A DNA stretch of 64,000 nucleotides from CAJMSU01 sp964650315 (GTDB lineage Bacteria > Bacillota_I > Bacilli_A > RF39 > UBA660): assembly GCA_964650315.1 (NCBI GenBank), contig CAZYQE010000001.1, positions 62,001 to 126,000 of the forward strand. Reading direction: 5' to 3'. The translations under genes and the position numbers were made by a program. Under the pieces are notes generated by a model, which saw only the letters and a program-made list of their open reading frames with translations, had not been told where the DNA came from and did not search any database. Positions within the stretch are counted from its first letter, which is position 1. Every line of letters begins with the position of its first letter. Below are positions 51,900 through 59,318 of this stretch, piece by piece.

Positions 51900-52337
51900 A
51901 TGTTTATGGGTGAGTATCATCATACTATTGATGATAAGGGAAGACTTATAATTCCTTCTAAATTTAGAAAAGATTTAGGGAACGAATTCATTATAACTCG
52001 TGGTATTGAACATTGTCTTTTTGTTTACCCTAAAAAATCTTTTGACAAGATAGTAGATAAACTAGAAACTCTACCTTTTACTAAGAAAGATGCACGTAGT
52101 TTTAATCGTTTCATTTTATCTGGTGCCACTGTGGCGGGATTTGATAAGCAAGGTCGTATTAATATTACCTCCCCTTTAATCTCTTATTCTGACCTCAAGA
52201 AAGATTGTGTTGTTATTGGAGTAGGAGATCGGTTAGAAATATGGTCTTTAGATTCATGGAATGCTTATTTTGATTCTGCTAAGGACAACATGTCTGACAT
52301 AGCTGAAAATTTATTTGATGCGAGCGTCGATCTATAA
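51900..52337 (+). CDS. mraZ: Transcriptional regulator MraZ
   Basis: 145 residues. Starts MFMGEYHHTIDDKGRLIIPSKF, as in other Firmicutes; a longer upstream frame is rejected. Two AbrB-like (SpoVT) motifs are present, the second being GFDKQGRINITSPLI. MraZ binds GTG-type repeats and controls the dcw operon; three such repeats lie just upstream. Overlaps rsmH by one base. Confidence 0.96.
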   Translation: MFMGEYHHTIDDKGRLIIPSKFRKDLGNEFIITRGIEHCLFVYPKKSFDKIVDKLETLPFTKKDARSFNRFILSGATVAGFDKQGRINITSPLISYSDLKKDCVVIGVGDRLEIWSLDSWNAYFDSAKDNMSDIAENLFDASVDL

Positions 52338-53266
52338 TGGAAAAACATATTAGTGTGCTTAAGAACGAATCTATTGAAGCGTTAAACTTAAAAGAAGATA
52401 GTATTGTTGTAGATTGTACATTAGGCTATGGTGGACACAGTAGTTGCATCTTGAAAAGAATATCTAGGGGGCACTTATTCGCCTTCGACCAAGATAGTGA
52501 AGCAATTCGGCATAGTACTGATAGACTTAAGTCTATTGGTACTAACTTCACTATCATTAAAAGTAACTTTAAGAATTTAAAGGAAGAGTTAAATAAAAAA
52601 GATGTATACAAAGTAGATAGTATTTTATTTGATTTAGGAGTATCTTCTCCACAACTAGATGATTCTAGTAGAGGTTTCTCATATCATAAAGATGCACCAC
52701 TTGATATGAGAATGGATAAAGATAATCCTATAAGTGCAAAGAAAATTGTTAATAACTATTCCAAAGAAGAATTAACTAATATATTTAGTAAGTATGGAGA
52801 AGCTAAGTTTGCTAGAAACATAGCTAAGAAAATAGTAGAATATAGAGAAGAAAAAGAAATAGAATCTACTTTGGAATTAGTTGATATTATAAAGACTGCT
52901 GTACCTATGAAATTTAGAGTAGATAAGCATCCAGCTAAACAAATATTCCAAGCTATAAGAATAGAAGTAAATAAAGAATTAGATGTTATTCCTATAGCCT
53001 TAGAACAGGCTCTAGATTTAATTAAAGTAGGAGGAAGAATTGCAGTAATTACATTTCATTCTCTAGAAGATAGAGTTGTAAAGAAATTATTTAAAGAAAA
53101 AGTTATGGTAGATAAAAAAGTACAAGGACTACCAAATATACCAGAAGAATATCTGCCTAGTTTTAAATTGGTAGTTAATAAGGCTATAAAGCCAAGTGAA
53201 GATGAGATTAAAAATAATCCACGCTCTAGAAGTGCAAAACTTAGAGTGATAGAAAAAATAAGATAG
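52337..53266 (+). CDS. rsmH: 16S rRNA (cytosine-1402 N4) methyltransferase RsmH
   Basis: 309 residues. SAM motif VVDCTLGYGGHSSCIL, LFAFDQDSEAI, ILFDLGVSSPQLDDSSRGFSY, PLDMRMD, FQAIRIEVNKEL and ITFHSLEDRVVKKLF, the complete MraW/RsmH set. It methylates C1402 of 16S rRNA in the decoding centre. The start overlaps mraZ by one base (TAATG), so the genes are coupled. Confidence 0.97.
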   Translation: MEKHISVLKNESIEALNLKEDSIVVDCTLGYGGHSSCILKRISRGHLFAFDQDSEAIRHSTDRLKSIGTNFTIIKSNFKNLKEELNKKDVYKVDSILFDLGVSSPQLDDSSRGFSYHKDAPLDMRMDKDNPISAKKIVNNYSKEELTNIFSKYGEAKFARNIAKKIVEYREEKEIESTLELVDIIKTAVPMKFRVDKHPAKQIFQAIRIEVNKELDVIPIALEQALDLIKVGGRIAVITFHSLEDRVVKKLFKEKVMVDKKVQGLPNIPEEYLPSFKLVVNKAIKPSEDEIKNNPRSRSAKLRVIEKIR

Positions 53267-53281
53267 AAAGGGAGATTAAAT

Positions 53282-53581
53282 ATGAGAAAAGTAAAGAAGA
53301 GGTTAAAAATGTCAAAATTTGAAAGATTAATTTATACTTTAGCAATTTTTTTATTGGTAATATCTCCAGTATCTATAGTTTTTTCTAAAGCAACACTTGC
53401 TAATGTTAACTATCAAGTGGAAAAACAAAAACAAAAGATAGAAAAACAACAAAAGACTAACGAAAGTTTATCTATGACTATAAATGAATTAGCCTCACTT
53501 ACAAAAATACAAGAAGTTGCACAAACGGAAGGATTGAGTTATAATAATAATAATATAAAGACAGTAACTGAGGATAAATAG
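53282..53581 (+). CDS. ftsL: FtsL-like divisome protein
   Basis: 99 residues with one membrane helix (IYTLAIFLLVISPVSIVFS, about 18-37) after a basic cytoplasmic start, then an extracellular coiled coil (YQVEKQKQKIEKQQKTNESL) and a short tail. Sequence identity in FtsL is always low, but size, topology and position between rsmH and the transpeptidase gene identify it. FtsL/DivIC-type proteins activate FtsW-PBP2b. AAGGGAG precedes the ATG. Confidence 0.8.
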   Translation: MRKVKKRLKMSKFERLIYTLAIFLLVISPVSIVFSKATLANVNYQVEKQKQKIEKQQKTNESLSMTINELASLTKIQEVAQTEGLSYNNNNIKTVTEDK

Positions 53582-53596
53582 GACGTGATTTAGTTT

Positions 53597-55741
53597 ATGA
53601 AAAAGAAAAAGAGAAATAATATAAAATATTCTAAACTTGTTATACTATTTTCTCTTTTTTTGTTTGCTATAATGATCTTAAGATTAGTACAATTAGGACT
53701 ATCTACAAATATAGATGGAATTAATCTAAAAAAATTAGCTAGTCAGAGAACTACTAAAAAAGAAATAATACCATCTGAAAGAGGAAGTATTTATTCTAGA
53801 AATAAGGATGCTTTAGCACAAAATGTTGCGTCATATAAACTAATTGCTTATTTAGATCCTAAAAGAACTACTAATAAGAAAAAACCACAACATGTAATTA
53901 ATAAAGAAGAAACTGCAGAAGCATTAGCTCCTATACTTGGAATGTCTAAAGTAGAAATATTAAAGAAATTAAATAAACAAGGGGTATATCAAACAGAATT
54001 TGGTTCTAAAGGTAGAGGTTTAAATGAAATTACTAAGAACAAAATAATGGATTTAAATTTACCAGGATTAGATTTTGTAGAAAGTTATAAGAGATATTAT
54101 CCTAAAGGAGATTTTGCTTCATATACAATTGGTTATGCTAGAACTTCTGTAGATGACAATAATAATGAAAATACTACAGGAGAGATGGGAATAGAAAAAT
54201 ATTATGATAAGATATTACGAGGAGAAGAAGGATATGTAGCTTATCAGAAGGATTTAAAAGGTTATAAGATTGCTGATACTAAAGAAGATAAAAAAGAAGC
54301 TACACAAGGAAAAGATATATATTTAACAATAGATAGTAATATACAGTTCTTTGTAGAACAAGCTATTAAAACTGCAGAAAGTACTTATGGATTTGAATGG
54401 TTCCATATTACTATAATGGATGCTAAAACAGGAGCAATACTCGCAACTTCAACTGCACCATCTTTTGATCCAAATAAAAAAGATATGAAAAATTATTTAG
54501 ATTATTTAGTATCTTCACCATATGAACCAGGTTCAACTATGAAAACATTTACTTATATGGCTGCTATGGAAAATGGTGTTTATAATGGTGCAGAAACATA
54601 TCACTCAGGAGTATATAAAACTAAAGATGGAACAGAAATCGGTGACTGGAATCGTACTGGTTGGGGAGATCTATCTTTTGATAAAGGTTATGCCATGAGT
54701 AGTAACGTTGGAGTTATTAATTTAATTAATCGTCATATGAATAGTATTATGTTAAGAAAATACTTTAAAAGATTAGGTTTTGGTAGAAAAACAGGTATAA
54801 CTTTACCATCAGAAGATGCTGGTAGTATAGATTTTAAATATGAAACAGAAATATATAATGCTGGATTTGGTCAAGGTATAACTACAACTCCAATTCAAAA
54901 TGTAAAAGCATTATCGCCACTTACTAATGATGGAATGGTACTAGAACCATATATAGTAGAAAAAATAGTAGATCCAGATACTAAAGAAGTTGTTTTAAAG
55001 AATAAAAGAAAAACTATTGAAAGAGTAGCATCTTCACAGACTGTTGCAAAGATGAATAGTTTAATGAATGATTGTGTTAATGGTTTAGGTAATACTGGTA
55101 GTGGATATAGAATTCCTAGTGGAGAACTAATAGGTAAAACAGGAACTGCCCAAATAGCTAAAAAACATGGTGCAGGATACCAAGAAGGAAAAGAAAATGT
55201 TATTTCTTCTTTTGCTGGAGTATATCCAAAAAGTGATCCGCAAATAATTATATATGCTTCAGTAAAAAAACCAGGTGGAGGTAGTCAAACTCCAATATCT
55301 AATGCTGTTAAAGATATAGTTAATAATATTTCTAAATACTATGGTCATGATAAAAATGAAAAAGCAATAGAAGTAAAAGATTATAAGTTACCTAGTTTAA
55401 TAAATAAAAAACTAGAAACAGCTAAAAATATATTAAATAATAATGGTATTAAATACCAAGTAATTGGTAATGGAGTAAAAGTAATAAAACAATATCCAGA
55501 TGCCAAAAAAGTAATTACTAATAAAGATATAGTCTATTTAATCACAAATGATTCGCACCAAAAAGTACCTAATGTAAAAGGTCTATCTTCTAAGGTAGCT
55601 AAAAACATATTAGAATTATTAGGTATTAAAGTAAAATTAGATGGAGTAGGTTATGTTACAAATCAAAGTATTAATCCTAATACTGAAATAAATAAAGGTA
55701 TGGAAATAAAACTAACATTAAAACCTAAATTTTCTAGTTAG
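53597..55741 (+). CDS. pbpB: Class B penicillin-binding protein (PBP2B/FtsI) with two PASTA domains
   Basis: 714 residues. N-terminal membrane helix (LVILFSLFLFAIMILRLVQL), a dimerisation domain beginning PSERGSIYSRNKDALAQN, and a transpeptidase domain with active-site STMK (PYEPGSTMKTFTYM), SSN and KTGTAQ. Two PASTA repeats close the protein (LPSLINKKLETAKNILNN and VPNVKGLSSKVAKNILELL). It cross-links septal peptidoglycan. It is the last recognisable dcw gene; mraY and murD do not follow. A weak GGACGTG precedes the start. Confidence 0.94.
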   Translation: MKKKKRNNIKYSKLVILFSLFLFAIMILRLVQLGLSTNIDGINLKKLASQRTTKKEIIPSERGSIYSRNKDALAQNVASYKLIAYLDPKRTTNKKKPQHVINKEETAEALAPILGMSKVEILKKLNKQGVYQTEFGSKGRGLNEITKNKIMDLNLPGLDFVESYKRYYPKGDFASYTIGYARTSVDDNNNENTTGEMGIEKYYDKILRGEEGYVAYQKDLKGYKIADTKEDKKEATQGKDIYLTIDSNIQFFVEQAIKTAESTYGFEWFHITIMDAKTGAILATSTAPSFDPNKKDMKNYLDYLVSSPYEPGSTMKTFTYMAAMENGVYNGAETYHSGVYKTKDGTEIGDWNRTGWGDLSFDKGYAMSSNVGVINLINRHMNSIMLRKYFKRLGFGRKTGITLPSEDAGSIDFKYETEIYNAGFGQGITTTPIQNVKALSPLTNDGMVLEPYIVEKIVDPDTKEVVLKNKRKTIERVASSQTVAKMNSLMNDCVNGLGNTGSGYRIPSGELIGKTGTAQIAKKHGAGYQEGKENVISSFAGVYPKSDPQIIIYASVKKPGGGSQTPISNAVKDIVNNISKYYGHDKNEKAIEVKDYKLPSLINKKLETAKNILNNNGIKYQVIGNGVKVIKQYPDAKKVITNKDIVYLITNDSHQKVPNVKGLSSKVAKNILELLGIKVKLDGVGYVTNQSINPNTEINKGMEIKLTLKPKFSS

Positions 55742-55753
55742 GGGTAATAGTAT

Positions 55754-56608
55754 ATGAAAAAAAGTATATTAAAAATAGTAATAATATTAATATGTATATT
55801 TGGATTTATAGTTTACTATTCAATGAAAACACTCCCAAAAGAATTAAAAAAATATGGATTAGAAAATTATTTTTATTATAAAAATTATAGTACAATGATA
55901 GAATTTAATTATGATAAGGGAGAAGATTTTGCTATTGTTTTAGATAAAAATAATAAAGTTATAACTACTTTTTGTTTTAATAATAAATCAATAGTAATAT
56001 CTAAATTAAAACTAAATAAGAAAGATTATAAAACTTCTATTAATAAAATATTGAATAAGTTATATAAACAAAAAAGAACAAATAAAGAGTTAACTATAAC
56101 TATATATGATAATTATAAATTATTAGAAAAAATAGAAAAAATTATAAACAAACAACATAAAAAGAATAATCTAAGTATTAAGATTATAAAGAAGAAAAGT
56201 AAATTAATACATAAAGCTAAAAGTTTAAAGATAAAAGCAAAAACAAATAATAAAATATTAATAGAGCTTAGTGTTAAATCTTCAGAGATAATTAATAATA
56301 AAAATAAAGAAGATATATCTAAAGAAAAAATACTAACTAAAGAGAGTGCTAAAGAATATTCTGATATAGTATATGATAAATTACTTAAATATCAATCATC
56401 TAATAATATATTAAACCAAGATATTAAAAATAATAATATAAAGATAGATACTATCCCAGCTAAGGATAATTATTATCCTACTTCTGATAGTTGGTATTAT
56501 ATAAAAGATGGATTAGTATATGCATATATAAAATATAGTTATAAGAATAATATTTTTGAATCTTGTTATTCGGGATCTAAAGATAAATATAAAGAGGGGA
56601 AGTGCTAA
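55754..56608 (+). CDS. Single-pass membrane protein of unknown function after pbpB
   Basis: 284 residues. Membrane helix at about 4-21 (ILKIVIILICIFGFIVYY), then an extracellular part rich in Lys, Asn and Ile. Residues 48-110 (IEFNYDKGEDFAIVLDKNNKVI, TFCFNNKSI, KELTITIYDN) recall the extracellular RsgI_N fold, but weakly. The rest has long charged helices and a C-terminal YYIKDGLVYAYIKYSYKN strand pair. No catalytic motif. Follows pbpB by 12 bases with AGGGGTAA, so it is probably co-transcribed with the divisome genes. Confidence 0.55.
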   Translation: MKKSILKIVIILICIFGFIVYYSMKTLPKELKKYGLENYFYYKNYSTMIEFNYDKGEDFAIVLDKNNKVITTFCFNNKSIVISKLKLNKKDYKTSINKILNKLYKQKRTNKELTITIYDNYKLLEKIEKIINKQHKKNNLSIKIIKKKSKLIHKAKSLKIKAKTNNKILIELSVKSSEIINNKNKEDISKEKILTKESAKEYSDIVYDKLLKYQSSNNILNQDIKNNNIKIDTIPAKDNYYPTSDSWYYIKDGLVYAYIKYSYKNNIFESCYSGSKDKYKEGKC

Positions 56609-56609
56609 T

Positions 56610-57113
56610 ATGAGAGAAAAAATAAAATTAGAAACTACTATAATATTAGTATTAAGTATTACTATAGTATTTATAGGTATAGGTTTTATATACTTATCTA
56701 TGAAATTAAATCAAGCTAAAGAAAATAAAGAAAAGTATGAAGTAAATATTACAAAAATAGTTAAAGGTAATATTATAAATGGATCTAATAAAAGTATTGA
56801 GACTGATTCAGAAATTATAGATAATAAAAAAACTGCTAAATTCAAACTAAATTTAAAGAATGTTAAAGATTCAGTATCTTATACAATAGTAATTAAAAAT
56901 ACTGGTACATTATCTGCTCAAATAGATAATATTATAGAAAGAAATAACTTTCCAAAAGACTTAGTAACTATAAAATATAATGATATAGTAGGAGAAGTTA
57001 TAGAACCTGGTGATGAGATAGAAATGGACCTTAATGTTATATCTCCTAATAAAAAAATATTATCTAAAGATTTTGTATATGAAATAACTATTTTAACATC
57101 CAATATTAATTAA
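56610..57113 (+). CDS. Single-pass membrane protein with beta-sandwich ectodomain
   Basis: 167 residues from the ATG at 56610. Membrane helix (TIILVLSITIVFIGIGFIYL), a spacer, and a beta-rich domain with KTAKFKLNLKNVKDSVSYTIVIKNTGTLSAQIDNI and IEPGDEIEMDLNVISP, the Ig-like pattern seen in TasA/camelysin-type and DUF11-like surface proteins. No Cys or catalytic site. Belongs to the membrane-protein cassette after pbpB. Confidence 0.55.
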   Translation: MREKIKLETTIILVLSITIVFIGIGFIYLSMKLNQAKENKEKYEVNITKIVKGNIINGSNKSIETDSEIIDNKKTAKFKLNLKNVKDSVSYTIVIKNTGTLSAQIDNIIERNNFPKDLVTIKYNDIVGEVIEPGDEIEMDLNVISPNKKILSKDFVYEITILTSNIN

Positions 57114-57141
57114 AGAGATAATCGACAAATCTCTTTTTTTT
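57112..57141 (+). terminator. Rho-independent terminator
   Basis: AAAGAGAT and ATCTCTTT form the stem across a nine-base loop, followed by T. Confidence 0.75.
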
Positions 57142-57174
57142 TGATATAATACCAATATAATAGGAGTGAATATT

Positions 57175-58491
57175 ATGGCTAGAAAAAAGAAGAAAAAATC
57201 TATTAATAGAAGAATAGTTGAAATATTAATATTTATTAGTATTTTAGTTATATTACTTGGTACTTATTTACTATATTTAAGTAATTCAAAAAGAATATTT
57301 CTACAATCAGTAAATAATCTTACAGAATCATTTAAAAACATAGAAGAGTTTGAACCAGAATTTAGAGACTATGAAATTATATCTGATTTAACTATTAACA
57401 CAACAGGTAAAATAGATTTAGAAAAATATGAAAATAGATATTATAAAGTATTATCTAATATAATAAATAATTATAATGATACAATAGCTAATATAGCCTA
57501 CACTTCTAATAAGACAAATAAAGAATTATATATAGATTATCAAACTAATATAAATAAGAAAGATTTAATATCTGGAAAATACTTAATAAAAGATAATACA
57601 GAGTACTATCAAGTATCTAATATAACTAATAATTATATTAATAATGGTAATAATACTTATTTTGAATCTTTTAGAAGTAATACTAAAGAAAGCGATAATC
57701 TTATATATGTAAAAAATAAATTTAACAAACTATTTATTAAAAATATAAATGATGATTATTTTACTAGAAAAACAACTAGTAATACAAAGATTACATTAAC
57801 ACTAGATAATAAAAGAATTAATAAAATATATAAAGAAACTATAAAAGATCTAAAACAAGATAAAAAAGCTAATGAAATAATAACTGGTTATGATAGAGAC
57901 TTCTTTAAAAAGAAGATAAATGATGTAGAGTATCTAGATAAAGATAAGAAATTATATATAACTATTTATACAGATAATATTACATATAGTACAAAGAAAT
58001 ATGAAGTTAAATATAAGAGTCAGAAACTAACATATGAAAATAATAAATTTAAATTATATAAGAATAATAAATTAAAGTTTAGTGGTGATATTACTAATAA
58101 AGAAAAACGACTTAGTGTAAATATATATAATAAAAATAATACTAAAATAGGTAGTTTAAGTATATCTAGAAAGAAGAATAAAAAGAAATTAGTATTTAAT
58201 ATAAAAGATAGAGGATTAAAGAATAGTATAGTAATTAATACTAGTAAAAGAAAAGTAAATAAGAAAGAATATAAACAGAATATAAGTATTAATATTGCTG
58301 GTGAAAAAGATAATGAGGGTGTTTATAGTATTATTTTAAATCTAAATAATAAGATAATACCTGCTAAAAAGATAAGGGTAGATGTATCAGAATCAGAATT
58401 AGCTAGTAGTCTAGAAGATGCTAAGAAAAAAGAAATTATAAATAAAAAACAAAATATTATAGATAAAATAATTAAACAGGAGGAAAAATGA
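57175..58491 (+). CDS. Membrane-anchored extracellular protein of unknown function
   Basis: 438 residues from the ATG at 57175 (GTG nine bases earlier is less likely). Basic start, membrane helix (IVEILIFISILVILLGTYLL, about 14-33), then about 400 extracellular residues that alternate strands and charged turns: LTINTTGKIDLEKYENRYYKVL, then KKYEVKYKSQKLTYENNKFK and SLSISRKKNKKKLVFNIKDR. The pattern of repeated antiparallel strands looks like a lipid-binding or substrate-solute domain such as DUF6583. Unrecognised. Overlaps the next gene by four bases (ATGA). Confidence 0.55.
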   Translation: MARKKKKKSINRRIVEILIFISILVILLGTYLLYLSNSKRIFLQSVNNLTESFKNIEEFEPEFRDYEIISDLTINTTGKIDLEKYENRYYKVLSNIINNYNDTIANIAYTSNKTNKELYIDYQTNINKKDLISGKYLIKDNTEYYQVSNITNNYINNGNNTYFESFRSNTKESDNLIYVKNKFNKLFIKNINDDYFTRKTTSNTKITLTLDNKRINKIYKETIKDLKQDKKANEIITGYDRDFFKKKINDVEYLDKDKKLYITIYTDNITYSTKKYEVKYKSQKLTYENNKFKLYKNNKLKFSGDITNKEKRLSVNIYNKNNTKIGSLSISRKKNKKKLVFNIKDRGLKNSIVINTSKRKVNKKEYKQNISINIAGEKDNEGVYSIILNLNNKIIPAKKIRVDVSESELASSLEDAKKKEIINKKQNIIDKIIKQEEK

Positions 58492-58952
58492 AAAAGATAC
58501 CAAAGAAAGCATTAATAATAGTATTTATATTATTAATAATAGTAGTTTTAATATTAGGAATTAAATTAATAACACTATCAAAACAAAAACAAAAAAATGA
58601 ACAAGCAGATATAGTTGTACCAGTATATAAAGATAAATTAAAGATAAATTTTAATGTAGAAATTAAAAAGATGAAAAATAAAGAAATGTATTATGTAATT
58701 AGAGTAGTTAATTATAGAAATAAGAAAGTATCTAAGAAAGATATTAAGTATAGTATTGAGATATTAAAAAATGATAATATAAATGTTGAATTATATAAGT
58801 ATAATGAAAATAATAATTTATTAGATAAAAATAATAAAGTAAATAATTTAGTATTAAAAGGTAATAAAAAAGAAGATGTATTATATAAGATACATGTTAA
58901 AGAAAAAAATAAAGTAAAAAATGTAAATTTAGGTGTAAATATAAGAAGTTAG
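58488..58952 (+). CDS. Single-pass membrane protein, operon partner of the preceding gene
   Basis: 154 residues: membrane helix (IIVFILLIIVVLILGIKLI, about 10-28), then a beta-rich extracellular domain (KLKINFNVEIKKMKNKEMYYVIRVVNYRNK) with no motif I recognise. Start overlaps the previous stop as ATGA, implying translational coupling and probably a shared complex. Confidence 0.55.
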   Translation: MKKIPKKALIIVFILLIIVVLILGIKLITLSKQKQKNEQADIVVPVYKDKLKINFNVEIKKMKNKEMYYVIRVVNYRNKKVSKKDIKYSIEILKNDNINVELYKYNENNNLLDKNNKVNNLVLKGNKKEDVLYKIHVKEKNKVKNVNLGVNIRS

Positions 58953-58970
58953 TATATATAGGAGGAGCTT

Positions 58971-59270
58971 ATGGAAATTGAATATTTAGATCCAATAGAT
59001 AATAGTAAAGATTTAGTTGTTTCTATAGAAACAGTAAATGTTGATAAAGAGATAGCAGAAATAGATAGTATAATTGCAAAACTAGAAGAAAAGAAAAAAG
59101 AGTTAATAGAGCAATTAAAAAATATGGGATATGAAAAAAAAGAGGCTCCACAAGAAGTAATAGAAGTAGAACCTGCAAAAGTAATATTATTACCAGATAA
59201 ATCAAAAGAATTAGAAACAATGTTAGTAAATGAAGAAACAGAAAAATATAATAGTATAGGAAGTAAATAA
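58971..59270 (+). CDS. Short coiled-coil protein
   Basis: 99 residues with AGGAGGAG before the ATG. The middle is a coiled coil (EIAEIDSIIAKLEEKKKELIEQL, given here as EIAEIDSIIAKLEEKKK then ELIEQL), the rest acidic. No membrane segment. It ends the membrane-protein cassette and is followed by a terminator. Function unknown. Confidence 0.5.
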   Translation: MEIEYLDPIDNSKDLVVSIETVNVDKEIAEIDSIIAKLEEKKKELIEQLKNMGYEKKEAPQEVIEVEPAKVILLPDKSKELETMLVNEETEKYNSIGSK

Positions 59271-59284
59271 ATACTTCCTTTTTT
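59259..59284 (+). terminator. Rho-independent terminator
   Basis: GGAAGTA pairs with TACTTCC over six bases, followed by six T. Confidence 0.75.
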
Positions 59285-59289
59285 AATGC

Positions 59290-59318
59290 AAAAAAAATAA
59301 ACCTATAAAAGGTTTATT
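59290..59318 (-). terminator. Terminator of the P-type ATPase gene
   Basis: AATAAACC and GGTTTATT form the stem (loop of seven), followed on the minus strand by a T tract. Confidence 0.75.
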
